From Prevotella sp. (lineage in GTDB: Bacteria; Bacteroidota; Bacteroidia; Bacteroidales; Bacteroidaceae), in the NCBI GenBank assembly GCA_017645645.1, contig JAGCOB010000008.1, positions 186,001-250,000 of the forward strand: a stretch of 64,000 nucleotides of DNA. The letters run 5' to 3'. The translations under genes were made by a program, and so were the position numbers. The notes under the pieces are model-generated. The model had not been told where the DNA came from. It made no database searches and saw only the letters and a list, made by a program, of their open reading frames with translations. Below, one piece after another: positions 9,817-19,690 of this stretch; within the stretch, counting starts at the first letter, position 1; every line of letters begins with the position of its first letter.

Positions 9817-12800
9817 ATGAAGCAAACGATAAGATTCATCATTTTATTCTTGATACTCTTGATAGTGGGGGCAGGGAATGCCTGGTCTTTAGAACGGAGT
9901 GATATCATCATTAATCCTGTCTTGCCTAATGCCAGTGCGGGAGAAGTGAAGTTGGCAGAGGGGGATGCCTGGCTTTCAGAACGTACTGTGAAAATTATCG
10001 TCACACCAGCTCCTGGCTTCAAGACAAAGAAATCTCTTATCATTGTGGAGAAGATGGTTGATCCTACCAATAGAGCCCCTCAACATCGCACTTCTGGTAT
10101 TGGTCAATTTGAACTGACAGGTACTGACAACTGGATAACTTCAGAAACAGAGTACACTTTTACGGTTCCAGAGGAATATGACGGTGCCTACATCACAGCA
10201 ACGTTTGTGTCCGTGTCCGCTTCTCCCAATGCAATTACCAGTCTTAGCGAAATTACAGATTTTTCGGAAACTGCCAATTATGAGTTAGTGGCAGATATAG
10301 ATGCGTCAGGCTTGAATGCGAGTCTAAGCGAGTTTAAAGGTACGTTGGACGGCAAATACTATAAGATATACAATCTGAGCAAGCCATTGTTCGCTTCTAC
10401 TAATGGTGCCATCATCCGCAATATCATATTTGAGGAAGTCAACATTAGTGAAAGCAATAATGTGGGTGCTGTTACCCGTGAGGCTAAAGGTGCCAGCCGC
10501 ATCTATAATATAGGTATCCTCAGTGGCTCCGTAGGAGGTACTGGCTATACTGGCGGTTTGGTAGGGTTACTTAAGGAAAATGCCCGCGTCATCAACTGTT
10601 ACAGTTATGCGAATATTACGAATGGAACTACGGTGGCTGGTATCGTGGGTCGCAATGATGTGGCTACCACCGCAGCCACACTTGCCACAGGAACGATGGT
10701 GATGAACTGTATGTTCTATGGCGACATCACAGGTGGCACTACGAAATCGCCTGTCTACGGAGGAAATAATATTGATAACCGGAATAGTGATAGTGGTGGT
10801 CTAAATACGTTCAACTACTATTGTTATGAGAATCTAAAGGGTGGTATTCAGGATGGTAGATACTATTGTGCCTTGGCAGTTGAGAAAAAGTACCTTACTC
10901 GTATTGAGTTTTATCGCCAACTATTGAATAGTAACAAGAAACTTGCAGCCTATTATGCCTCGACATCCTCTGTTACGGTTAATCCATCAGACATGGCGAA
11001 ATGGGTGTTGGAAACGGCGGACAGAACCATTACTGATCCTTCCCCATTTCCTGTATTGAAAGCCCAAGGGCGTTATCCTTCTATCATCAATTACGACGCT
11101 GAAAACGCCCCAGATAGTTCTTTCGTTGGAAGAAATAATGGTGGCAAGCTAGGACGAACACTGACGGTCCATATTGGTCAAGTAGGAAGCAATGCACCAA
11201 ATGGAGCAAGCATTATCAGACGTGGTGCCATACAATTGGAGCGATTAGATAAAGATACCACTCGCTATAATTTCAACTACGACAAGGTGCAGCTACCATA
11301 TTATAATGATGTGGGAACGGGTAACTATACAGGAAATAAGGTGGTGACTGGTTGGAAGATAACAAGTATTACGGCTGTTGATAACGATCCCTACTCCTCT
11401 GCCAACTATAACTACAGTAAGGAATATTCTTCGGAGGCTACCTATTTCGATTATCCGAACTATAATTTTGCTGACCGCAAGAGTTCTAACAAAGACCTCT
11501 ATAGTGTCAGTGGTCGTGTATTCTCACAGGGAGCATATTTTGATGTACCCTATGGGGTAACAAGTATCACTATAGAACCTTATTGGGGTAATGCGGCATA
11601 CGTTGCCGATGAGTATCTGGACGTGGTTTGTAAAATGCAACAAACGACTAGGACATCTACTTCTAATAGGAATGATTATGTCGCTCAGAACGTAACTCAA
11701 TTGGGCAAACAGTTCGACTCCCAGACAATCACCATTAATGGCAGCCCCCAGACGGTTTATACCTCTATCTCTGCAGCTCTTAATGATAGCCATCTTACTG
11801 GTTCTACGGTTTATGACAATGCTGTGGTGCTGGTAGGCAATTTACATCAAATTGGTGTTCCTTCAGATGGAGACAAACCCTTTACAATGATGTCTGTTGA
11901 CTTGGATAAAGATAATGAACCGGATTGCAGTCTGATTTATTGTGACAATAATCGTTGCACAGTGTCACCCATACGATTTGATTTCCTAAATATCCCTGGT
12001 ATGGCTCAGGCTCAGAAACCTAACGGATCAGATGTACTTCTAAATGCAGCTATATTCAGAACTTTGGGATGGTTTGAGATAACCAACACAGCAATGATGT
12101 ACTTTACTCAGTATGAATATGAAAATACACTAGATATTACAAAGTCAAACTCTCCTCTTATTCTCCTTGGTGGTTATATCGATCAGTTTGTATCTACTCA
12201 GAGTACTGTAGTCAACGGAAATACGATATATATCCATGTAGGCAGTAATGTGTTGATTAACTCGTTTGGACTCGGTACCCATAGTGATGGTAAACAATCA
12301 ACACCACATGTTCCCGTGTCGGTGACAGGAGGCGACTATATTGGCTTCTATCTCACAGGAACCTACAACCAAAATGCTTACATAAAAGATGACAATGCAG
12401 AATGTTACATCAGTGGTGGTCACTTTGGTGAATTAGCAGGAGCCGCACAGGAGCAAATAGGTAAAGATAAAGATACAAAGAAGGGCAATGTGCGTTGGCA
12501 AATCTATGATGCAGATATCACTGAATTCTATGGTGGTGGTGTCAACGATGCCAAGCCTGTTCAGGGAAATATAACCACAGATATATTCAATAGTCATGTA
12601 GGTCTCTTCTGTGGTGGGCCGAAGTTTGGTAATATGACTAAGAAGAGCGAGACTGACACAGGGAAGAGCGTTACCACTACGGCTGTAGGATGTACTTTCG
12701 GCAAATATTTTGGAGCAGGGTATGGAGGAATTTCTTATAGCCGAAAAAAGTATTATGATGCTACTGGTCCTAACTGGAACACTCTTCAAGATCACTATAC

Positions 12801-15800
12801 TAATGATAAAGGCAAATATTATGACGGAAAAACGACGGAGCTGAAACAAGGAAGTACAAGTTATGGTTTTAAAGGTCCTGGTGTTGCTACAGACTTTGAC
12901 TATGAGTATTTCGTTTGGACGAGTGGTGCTGTGGGCGGTCGTTTCTTTGTCAAGTTTGCCTCCTTCTCATTGGCACAGTGCAATAATGTGGAATCTAAGC
13001 TGACAAGATGTATTGTCAACGAGAACTTCTATGGTGGTGGCAGCTTGGGAAAGGTGACAGGAACGGCAACCTCTCGGCTGACTGACTGTACTGTTCATGG
13101 TAATGTATATGGCGGTGGCTATTCAGCAACGATACCTCAGGTGCCTGTTAGAGATGCAGGATTCAAAAATCTTCCGTCCTTTAATAAATATTCAGGAATG
13201 TTCGTGGCAGGCGAACCAACTGACGCAACACTTTATGACTGGAAATATGTAGAAAACTTACCAGCGGATGGGACGACAGATAGTGATTTTGCAAACAAGA
13301 AAGTTGTAACAGCTACTGTCTTGACAACCCTTGGTGAGGTAGGTAACACAAATCTCACCATCACTGGCACCACCACCGTTGACGGAAATGTCTATGGTGG
13401 TGGAGAGGAGTCTGGCGTTGCAGGCAGTACGACCGTTGAAGTGAATAGTGGTACCATTGGTACAGGTAGTGTTGGGTCTGGCGATGTCTTCGGTGCCGGT
13501 AAGGGCTTGGAGTCAAACTATCAGGCGGCTTTGGTGAAGGGCAATAGTACTGTCACGATGACAGGCGGTACAGTGATAGGTAGCATCTATGGCGGTGGAG
13601 AGCTGGCAAGTGTGGGTACCTTTACCTTCGACACAACTGATCCGACAAAGATTATTGCCTGTGCCGACGGAACTGGTACGACAACAGTTGCCATCAGTGG
13701 CGGTGCTGTCGGTAACAACAGTGAATATGCCTATGATTCAGACACCCGTTTGGCACACACACATGGTGGTAACGTCTTTGCAGGTTGTAAGGGTGTACTC
13801 CAAAAGTCGGATGGTACTTACATAAGTGACTGGATCAAATTTGCCAGGGTCAGGAATACCGTTCTGACCGTTAGTGGCGAAGACACTAGGATTATGAGTA
13901 ACATCTATGGTGGTGGCGAGATTGGTTCGGTAGGTTACTTGGATGCAAGTGATGCTCTTGTAGAAGGCTGTGGTGCGTCTGTAACCGTTTCCGGTGGCAC
14001 CATTGGTACGGAGATAAAGAATGGAGAAACCACACAATATACCTTCGGTAGTGTCTTTGGTGGCGGTCGTGGTAGTGATCTTGAAATAACGACAACAGGT
14101 CAGACTGACCCGAATGCGCCCAAGTTGTTTGCCGGTAGAGTATATGGTAATACTTCTGTTACGATGTCGGGTGGTGCGGTGAAGGCGAGTGTCTATGGCG
14201 GTGGCGAACTTGCCAGCGTTAGTGGCAATGCCACAGTGACGGTCAGCGGTGGTAGTGTTGGTATTCCTAAGGTAGGAAACAAGCAGTTTGGCGGTGCTAC
14301 AATGGGTAACGTCTATGGTGGTGGAAGCGGTAACAAGAACATTGTCCGTGCCGGACAAATCTTTGGTAATACGATAGTCAGCATCAGTGAAACAGATTCT
14401 GACAATAAACCGACCCATATATACCATAATGTCTATGGTGGTGGTGCCTACGGTTCAGTGGGAACCTTCAAATACAGTTATACATACGAAGCAGAAGGAT
14501 ATGATGGTATTGCAAAGGTTGACGGCATTACCAGTTGTGTAGAAAACACTGGTACAGCCACTGTAACTATCACTGGCGGTATCATCGGAACGGACGGTAC
14601 AGAAAACGGAATGATATTCGGCTCGTCACGAGGTGACGTAGGTGCCCCAGGATCGCGTGATGACCTCGAGGCATGGGTCAACACTACCAATGTCACTATT
14701 GGAGCTGCTAATACTACTGGTCCTACGATTAAAGGATCCGTCTATGGCAGTGGTGAGAATGGACATATGCTCAATGACGCGGCTGTTACAGTCCATAGTG
14801 GTACCATTGGTGTCCATGATGGAACTGATGCAGATGCTACTCGTGGCAATGTCTATGGTGGTGGTTGCGGTACGGATAAGTATTATGAAAATCCGGCAGA
14901 TGAGAAGTATGATGGCAATGGTGATAAATACAATCCCAAGGCAGGCATTGTAGAAGGTAATACCACGGTTGCTATTGATGGCGGAATAGTGCTTCATAAC
15001 GTCTATGGTGCCGGTGCCATGGGTTCTGTTGGTAAGACGAATACTGATGGGTCCCTTACTGGTGGTAAGACGACCGTTACTATCACTGGTGGCCGTATCG
15101 GTTATGATGGCAACGGAAATGGTAACGTATTTGGTGCCGCCCGTGGTAAAGATGGAATTAGTGATGCCGCCTCAGGTCTTGCTAACGTCAGAGAGGCCGA
15201 GGTTAATATCAATTATACGACAACACCTTCAGGGGATAATGAAGGAAAAACGGTACAACTTATCACTGGCTCGGTCTTTGGCGGTGGTGAAGCTGGTACC
15301 GTTAAGGAGAATGTTGTTGTAAACATGAGGGGTGGTCTGATCCTTAAGGATATCTATGGCGGCGGTGCCTTGGCAGATACACAGATAAGCAACTGGGATG
15401 TAACCAAGAATAGCGGTGCTGGTGATTGGACCGACGCAGAAAATAAATCCGCGCTCCATACAACGACTGTCCGTGCGACTGGCGGACGTGTCGTGGAAGA
15501 GATTTTTGGTGGTGGACTGGGAGAAGATGGTAAGCCTGCATTCGTCTGGGGAGATGTGTTGGTAGACCTGAACGGAGAAACAACCACAAATAATGGTACA
15601 AGTCCGATTAGTACATCATCAAAGGGCTGTATCGTAAACCAGTTATTTGGCTGTAACAACGTCAACGGTAGTCCTAAGGGTGATGTCTTGGTACATGTGC
15701 ATGCGACACAAAACGGTGATGCTTCGAAAACTAATATAGCTGCGAAGTTCGCGAAGGATAATGAAGACCTAGAACAGGGTGAGTCGTCCGATGCAGATTA

Positions 15801-17397
15801 CAAAGCAAAATTAAAGCGTATTCTTGCGGATAAGATTGTCATAGCTGATAAATTAAGTATCGAGGTTATTGATTATCAAGCTGTTCTTGGCAATGACGAT
15901 GCAATTGCTACAGCCCTTAAGACGGCTCTTACAAATATTATAGCTGATATTAGTGCCAAGACTTCAGACGATGATATGAAGATCATCAATAGTACTAAGT
16001 ATGATGTTCATGCCGTCTATGGCGGTGGAAACTTGGCTGCCTATAAGCCTGTGGGACCGAATCCAAGTGCTACGGACGATGATGGTAAGAATACCACAAA
16101 GTCAACAAAAGTCATTATTGACGGTTGTGGACTGACGAGCATTGAGACAGTCTATGGTGGTGGTAATGCTGCCTCTACACCAGCTACAGAAACAACAGTT
16201 AATGGTACATACGAGATTTATGAGTTGTTTGGTGGAGGTAATGGTAAGGATGCTATTGTTGTTAATAACGTTTCAACACCCAACCCCGGTGCCAATGTAG
16301 GATTCTATGACTATTCTCAGGAAGAGAATACCTATAACACCAAGGAAAAGAGAACGACAGGTGAAAGCGGAACGACCTTCATCGAAAAGTACGTCTATGG
16401 CACAGGAAAGGCAACAGTGAATATCTTTGGCGGCACGATACACCGTGTGTTCGGTGGCTCCAATACCAAGGGTAATGTGCGTCAGACAGCACTGACCTTG
16501 TTGGATGAAGGTACCGAATGCCCATTCTGTGTCGATGAGGCATATGGTGGCGGTAAGAGTGCGGAGATGGATGCCGAGGCTCAGTTGCTGATGGCTTGTA
16601 TACCTGGCCTTGAAGCTGTCTATGGCGGTGCTGAGGCTGCCGACGTTCACGGTAATGTAACGCTGAATATCACCAACGGTACTTTTGACCGTGTCTTTGG
16701 TGGTAACAATTTAAGTGGAACCATTGGTGGAGCCATCACTATCAACGTAGAGGAAATAGGTTGTAAACCAGTTAAGATTGGTGAGCTGTATGGCGGTGGC
16801 AACGAGGCTGGCTACTCAGTTTATGGTTACGACAGCAATGGCAAGCCTGTAGAATCGGGTACCACCCCGCTCTATAACGACCCGCAGGTCAATGTGATGT
16901 CGTTTACCAGCATTGGCAATATCTATGGTGGCGGTTATGGTAGCGGTGCTACGATGGTGGGTAATCCAACGGTGAATATCAATGTGATAAAAGGTAAATA
17001 TGCCGATTCCGACGATTCTGTTGTTCCTGCTAATTCCACGACGACAGGTGGTTATCCCATCCCCTCACATGCTACAGAAAAGATAGGTGCTATCAACAAC
17101 GTCTTTGGCGGTGGTAATGCGGCCAAGGTCATTGGTAACACTACCGTCAATGTTGGTACCCTTTCTGAGGTTTATGTGGTGAAACAGGTTGCTGTAGGTG
17201 ACGATGTGAGTGACTATTACATCCGCAATAATAATGGGACCTATAGTGAAGCCTCTGATACGGCCCAGGAAGGAACGACTTACTATGAGAAGAAGGACGT
17301 CATTGGTGCCGATATCCGAGGCAATGTCTATGGTGGTGGTAACAATGCGGAGGTGACGGGTAACACCAATGTGCAGATTGGTAAGAAGAATGAATAA
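9817..17397 (+). CDS. Giant exported repeat protein with [VI]YGGG motifs
   Basis: 2,526 residues. The N-terminus is a clear signal peptide (MKQTIRFIILFLILLIVGAGNAWS). Residues ~150-300 contain GLUG-like motifs (GYTGGLVGLLKENARVINCYS). From ~residue 900 to the end, about 22 exact [YF]GGG motifs and a dozen degenerate ones recur, usually as GNVYGGG(E/N)xA, alternating with TTV.[IV].GG[TI]IG strands. This pattern suggests a long beta-solenoid adhesin. Unlike its two upstream neighbours it ends abruptly (GNTNVQIGKKNE) without a visible sorting tail. Its last bases overlap the following lipoprotein gene by 8 bp. The gene could be a C-terminally shortened member of the same family as the first gene; that is inference. 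Confidence 0.82.
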   Translation: MKQTIRFIILFLILLIVGAGNAWSLERSDIIINPVLPNASAGEVKLAEGDAWLSERTVKIIVTPAPGFKTKKSLIIVEKMVDPTNRAPQHRTSGIGQFELTGTDNWITSETEYTFTVPEEYDGAYITATFVSVSASPNAITSLSEITDFSETANYELVADIDASGLNASLSEFKGTLDGKYYKIYNLSKPLFASTNGAIIRNIIFEEVNISESNNVGAVTREAKGASRIYNIGILSGSVGGTGYTGGLVGLLKENARVINCYSYANITNGTTVAGIVGRNDVATTAATLATGTMVMNCMFYGDITGGTTKSPVYGGNNIDNRNSDSGGLNTFNYYCYENLKGGIQDGRYYCALAVEKKYLTRIEFYRQLLNSNKKLAAYYASTSSVTVNPSDMAKWVLETADRTITDPSPFPVLKAQGRYPSIINYDAENAPDSSFVGRNNGGKLGRTLTVHIGQVGSNAPNGASIIRRGAIQLERLDKDTTRYNFNYDKVQLPYYNDVGTGNYTGNKVVTGWKITSITAVDNDPYSSANYNYSKEYSSEATYFDYPNYNFADRKSSNKDLYSVSGRVFSQGAYFDVPYGVTSITIEPYWGNAAYVADEYLDVVCKMQQTTRTSTSNRNDYVAQNVTQLGKQFDSQTITINGSPQTVYTSISAALNDSHLTGSTVYDNAVVLVGNLHQIGVPSDGDKPFTMMSVDLDKDNEPDCSLIYCDNNRCTVSPIRFDFLNIPGMAQAQKPNGSDVLLNAAIFRTLGWFEITNTAMMYFTQYEYENTLDITKSNSPLILLGGYIDQFVSTQSTVVNGNTIYIHVGSNVLINSFGLGTHSDGKQSTPHVPVSVTGGDYIGFYLTGTYNQNAYIKDDNAECYISGGHFGELAGAAQEQIGKDKDTKKGNVRWQIYDADITEFYGGGVNDAKPVQGNITTDIFNSHVGLFCGGPKFGNMTKKSETDTGKSVTTTAVGCTFGKYFGAGYGGISYSRKKYYDATGPNWNTLQDHYTNDKGKYYDGKTTELKQGSTSYGFKGPGVATDFDYEYFVWTSGAVGGRFFVKFASFSLAQCNNVESKLTRCIVNENFYGGGSLGKVTGTATSRLTDCTVHGNVYGGGYSATIPQVPVRDAGFKNLPSFNKYSGMFVAGEPTDATLYDWKYVENLPADGTTDSDFANKKVVTATVLTTLGEVGNTNLTITGTTTVDGNVYGGGEESGVAGSTTVEVNSGTIGTGSVGSGDVFGAGKGLESNYQAALVKGNSTVTMTGGTVIGSIYGGGELASVGTFTFDTTDPTKIIACADGTGTTTVAISGGAVGNNSEYAYDSDTRLAHTHGGNVFAGCKGVLQKSDGTYISDWIKFARVRNTVLTVSGEDTRIMSNIYGGGEIGSVGYLDASDALVEGCGASVTVSGGTIGTEIKNGETTQYTFGSVFGGGRGSDLEITTTGQTDPNAPKLFAGRVYGNTSVTMSGGAVKASVYGGGELASVSGNATVTVSGGSVGIPKVGNKQFGGATMGNVYGGGSGNKNIVRAGQIFGNTIVSISETDSDNKPTHIYHNVYGGGAYGSVGTFKYSYTYEAEGYDGIAKVDGITSCVENTGTATVTITGGIIGTDGTENGMIFGSSRGDVGAPGSRDDLEAWVNTTNVTIGAANTTGPTIKGSVYGSGENGHMLNDAAVTVHSGTIGVHDGTDADATRGNVYGGGCGTDKYYENPADEKYDGNGDKYNPKAGIVEGNTTVAIDGGIVLHNVYGAGAMGSVGKTNTDGSLTGGKTTVTITGGRIGYDGNGNGNVFGAARGKDGISDAASGLANVREAEVNINYTTTPSGDNEGKTVQLITGSVFGGGEAGTVKENVVVNMRGGLILKDIYGGGALADTQISNWDVTKNSGAGDWTDAENKSALHTTTVRATGGRVVEEIFGGGLGEDGKPAFVWGDVLVDLNGETTTNNGTSPISTSSKGCIVNQLFGCNNVNGSPKGDVLVHVHATQNGDASKTNIAAKFAKDNEDLEQGESSDADYKAKLKRILADKIVIADKLSIEVIDYQAVLGNDDAIATALKTALTNIIADISAKTSDDDMKIINSTKYDVHAVYGGGNLAAYKPVGPNPSATDDDGKNTTKSTKVIIDGCGLTSIETVYGGGNAASTPATETTVNGTYEIYELFGGGNGKDAIVVNNVSTPNPGANVGFYDYSQEENTYNTKEKRTTGESGTTFIEKYVYGTGKATVNIFGGTIHRVFGGSNTKGNVRQTALTLLDEGTECPFCVDEAYGGGKSAEMDAEAQLLMACIPGLEAVYGGAEAADVHGNVTLNITNGTFDRVFGGNNLSGTIGGAITINVEEIGCKPVKIGELYGGGNEAGYSVYGYDSNGKPVESGTTPLYNDPQVNVMSFTSIGNIYGGGYGSGATMVGNPTVNINVIKGKYADSDDSVVPANSTTTGGYPIPSHATEKIGAINNVFGGGNAAKVIGNTTVNVGTLSEVYVVKQVAVGDDVSDYYIRNNNGTYSEASDTAQEGTTYYEKKDVIGADIRGNVYGGGNNAEVTGNTNVQIGKKNE

Positions 17398-17884
17398 TAA
17401 TAGTAGACTCCTTTATACAATGCTGCTATGCCTCCTGATGGTGGGGTGTAGCAGCATTGATGATGACAAGGAGGGGATAGAAAAGGTCAAGGTTGGCGAC
17501 CTTGTTCCGTCCTTCTCTGTCGAGATGGTGAAGGACGGGGTGCGCAGTACATTCTCTACCGCTCATCTGACAGGAGAAACGGTCATCGTCTTCTTCAGCG
17601 TCAAATGTGGCGACTGTAAGCGGGAACTGCCAGAACTGAATGAATATTACCTGGCGCATAAGGACGATCCTGGTTTTCAGATGATAGCTATCAGCAGGGC
17701 AGAGGGAGAGGACCTGGTAGCTCCTTTCTGGGAGGAATACGACTTGCAGATTCCGTATTCCGCACAGACCGACCGTCATATCTATGAACTTTTTGCCTCG
17801 TCGGTGATTCCCCGTGTCTATTTCGTCTCAGCGGAGGGAATCTTGACGCGCATTCTTATTGAGAACTTTGATATAGAAAAGTAG
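17390..17884 (+). CDS. TlpA-like thioredoxin-fold lipoprotein
   Basis: 164 residues. A lipoprotein signal ends at Cys20 (LLMVGC). The body is a thioredoxin/AhpC-TSA fold with the redox motif CGDC at residues 73-76 followed by KRELPEL, and the cis-proline region SSVIPRVYFV near residue 140. It probably acts as a periplasmic thiol-disulfide oxidoreductase anchored in a membrane. The ATG at 17390 is chosen because it begins the lipoprotein signal; it overlaps the upstream giant gene by 8 bp (ATGAATAA), indicating translational coupling. Its 3' end overlaps the convergent VanZ-like gene by 57 bp. A partner could be disulfides in the exported giants, but this is inference. Confidence 0.85.
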   Translation: MNNNSRLLYTMLLCLLMVGCSSIDDDKEGIEKVKVGDLVPSFSVEMVKDGVRSTFSTAHLTGETVIVFFSVKCGDCKRELPELNEYYLAHKDDPGFQMIAISRAEGEDLVAPFWEEYDLQIPYSAQTDRHIYELFASSVIPRVYFVSAEGILTRILIENFDIEK

Positions 17885-18247
17885 CAGTCCTACAGGGACA
17901 GCAAGGGTGACCCCCGTGGAGTTGGCAAGGAAGTCGAGCCATTCTCCGCTGCGGGTAGTGGTGCAGTGTTCCTGCATGAGTTCGATGATGCCGCTCATGA
18001 CGATAGGGGCGAGCCAGGCAAGGAGAAACAGTTTTCGCTTGTCCAAGGCAGAATGCTTGTGGACATACTCATACCAGATGACGGAGCAGGTGCCGCCATA
18101 CATCACGAGGTGGGTCCATTTATCGATAAACTGTATGTCGTCAAAAGGGGTCTCTGGAAAGAAAGGAACGAACGACAATGTCCAGATAAGTATGATACAG
18201 AGGACAGACAGAGGGTATTTCTTTACAAATTGACAGAATTTCCGCAT
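17828..18247 (-). CDS. VanZ-like membrane protein
   Basis: 139 residues from the ATG at 18247; an upstream in-frame ATG at 18298 would cross the promoter and is rejected. About four hydrophobic segments are visible. The family signature D-K-W-x-H near residue 45 and ELMQEHCTTTRSGEWLDFLANSTG near residues 90-115 match VanZ-like proteins. Some family members affect teicoplanin susceptibility, but most are uncharacterised. Its 3' end runs 57 bp into the oppositely oriented thioredoxin gene, so the two transcripts are antisense there. Confidence 0.8.
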   Translation of the reverse strand: MRKFCQFVKKYPLSVLCIILIWTLSFVPFFPETPFDDIQFIDKWTHLVMYGGTCSVIWYEYVHKHSALDKRKLFLLAWLAPIVMSGIIELMQEHCTTTRSGEWLDFLANSTGVTLAVPVGLLLFYIKVLNKNARQDSLR

Positions 18248-18267
18248 ATTTACTTCGAATGATGCTG

Positions 18268-18275
18268 CAAAAGTA
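18268..18275 (-). promoter_or_regulatory. -7 element of the VanZ-like gene
   Basis: On the minus strand the sequence reads TACTTTTG, matching the Bacteroidetes TAnnTTTG box, about 20 bp upstream of the ATG at 18247. It lies back to back with the promoter of the sodium symporter gene. Confidence 0.6.
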
Positions 18276-18287
18276 AGAATTATTTTA

Positions 18288-18295
18288 TACTTTTG
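18288..18295 (+). promoter_or_regulatory. -7 element of the sodium symporter operon
   Basis: TACTTTTG matches the Bacteroidetes TAnnTTTG box and sits 20 bp before the ATG at 18316. Together with the opposite box at 18268-18275 it forms a compact divergent promoter. Confidence 0.65.
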
Positions 18296-18315
18296 CAAGC
18301 GGAAAGAAAGATATT

Positions 18316-19686
18316 ATGGGAGAAAGAGCGAATTTCGGAAGTAAGATGGGGGTTATCCTTGCCACAGCAGGCTCTGCGGTGGGATTGGGTAATGTCTGGC
18401 GTTTTCCATATATGACAGGTGAGAACGGTGGTGCCGTGTTTATCATGATTTATGTGATTTGCGTGGTACTACTGGGAATCCCCTGTATGATCAGTGAGTT
18501 TATCGTAGGTCGTCATGGACAGGCGAATACAGCACGGGCCTATCGCAAACTGGCAGGCGGAACTCCTTGGGCTGTCATCGGCTATATGGGTGTCTTGACA
18601 GGCTTCCTGATAACGGGCTACTATGCGGTGGTCAGCGGCTGGTGCCTGCAGTATGTATGGGCTTCGCTGATCGGACATCTGCAGGGTGATCCTGAGTATT
18701 TCAAGACCTATTTCACGGAGTTGTCTACAGACCCCGTGAAACCGGTGTTGTGGACGGTCATCATATTGGTTATGACTTACCTGATTATCGAACATGGGGT
18801 GCGGAATGGTATTGAGCGGGCATCCAAGATGCTGATGCCTACCTTGTTCATCCTGTTGTTGATTATCGTGGTGGCAGCCTGTATGTTGCCAGATGCCTAC
18901 AAGGGTATCGAGTTCCTGTTTAAGCCTGACATGTCGAAATTCACGGGGGATGTATTCCTGGGTGCTCTAGGACAGGCGTTCTACTCGTTGAGCATCGCTA
19001 TGGGATGTCTGTGTACCTATGCCAGTTATTTCTCCCGCTATACGAATCTCACCAAATCGGCGACACAGATTGCCCTCATCGACTGTATGGTGGCTATCCT
19101 CGCCGGACTGATGATTTTCCCTGCCGCCTTCTCGGTAGGGGTGAATCCCGACAGCGGTCCGTCGTTGATTTTCATCACCCTGCCGAATGTGTTCCAGCAG
19201 GCATTTGCCTCTGTACCGTTGGTAGGCTATTGTGTATCGTTACTTTTCTTTGTCCTGTTGTCATTGGCGGCATTGACTTCGCTGATGTCACTCCATGAGG
19301 TGAGTACCGCCTTTATCCAAGAGGAGTTGGCGATGAGTCGTAAGAAGGCGGCCTTGATAGTGACGGTCTCTACGTCCATTATCGGTGCGTTCTGTTCGTT
19401 GTCGCTGGGTGCCGTCGACGGACTGGTCATCTTCGGTGAGTCGTTGTTCGACTGGTTCGACTTTATCACAGGACAGATATTCCTGCCCATTGTCGGTTTC
19501 CTGACCTGTATCTTCATCGGCTGGTATGTGCCCCATCATATCGTAAAGGAGGAGTTTACGAACAACGGGTCACTGAATAGTATCGCCTATGTCCGTCTCT
19601 TCCATGTCTTCATCTTTCTGGTGAAGTATGTGTGTCCACTTGCCATCCTTTTGATTTTCCTGCATCAGGTAGGTTTATTAAACTAA
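18316..19686 (+). CDS. SNF-family sodium-dependent transporter, copy 1
   Basis: 456 residues, about 11-12 membrane helices. The N-terminal signature ATAGSAVGLGNVWRFPY (residues ~14-30) is the unwound TM1 region that binds sodium and substrate in the neurotransmitter:sodium symporter family. CTYASYFSRYTN and FPAAFSVGVNPDSGPSLIFITLP are also typical. The length fits the bacterial MhsT/TnaT branch, which imports amino acids with Na+. The exact substrate cannot be read. It is followed 4 bp later by a paralogue, so the pair forms an operon. Confidence 0.92.
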   Translation: MGERANFGSKMGVILATAGSAVGLGNVWRFPYMTGENGGAVFIMIYVICVVLLGIPCMISEFIVGRHGQANTARAYRKLAGGTPWAVIGYMGVLTGFLITGYYAVVSGWCLQYVWASLIGHLQGDPEYFKTYFTELSTDPVKPVLWTVIILVMTYLIIEHGVRNGIERASKMLMPTLFILLLIIVVAACMLPDAYKGIEFLFKPDMSKFTGDVFLGALGQAFYSLSIAMGCLCTYASYFSRYTNLTKSATQIALIDCMVAILAGLMIFPAAFSVGVNPDSGPSLIFITLPNVFQQAFASVPLVGYCVSLLFFVLLSLAALTSLMSLHEVSTAFIQEELAMSRKKAALIVTVSTSIIGAFCSLSLGAVDGLVIFGESLFDWFDFITGQIFLPIVGFLTCIFIGWYVPHHIVKEEFTNNGSLNSIAYVRLFHVFIFLVKYVCPLAILLIFLHQVGLLN

Positions 19687-19690
19687 AAAG

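Noticed and set aside
13738-14427. A 229-codon antisense frame within the giant [YF]GGG gene
   Set aside because: Repetitive Gly/Thr codons leave the opposite strand free of stops; no start signals or domains.
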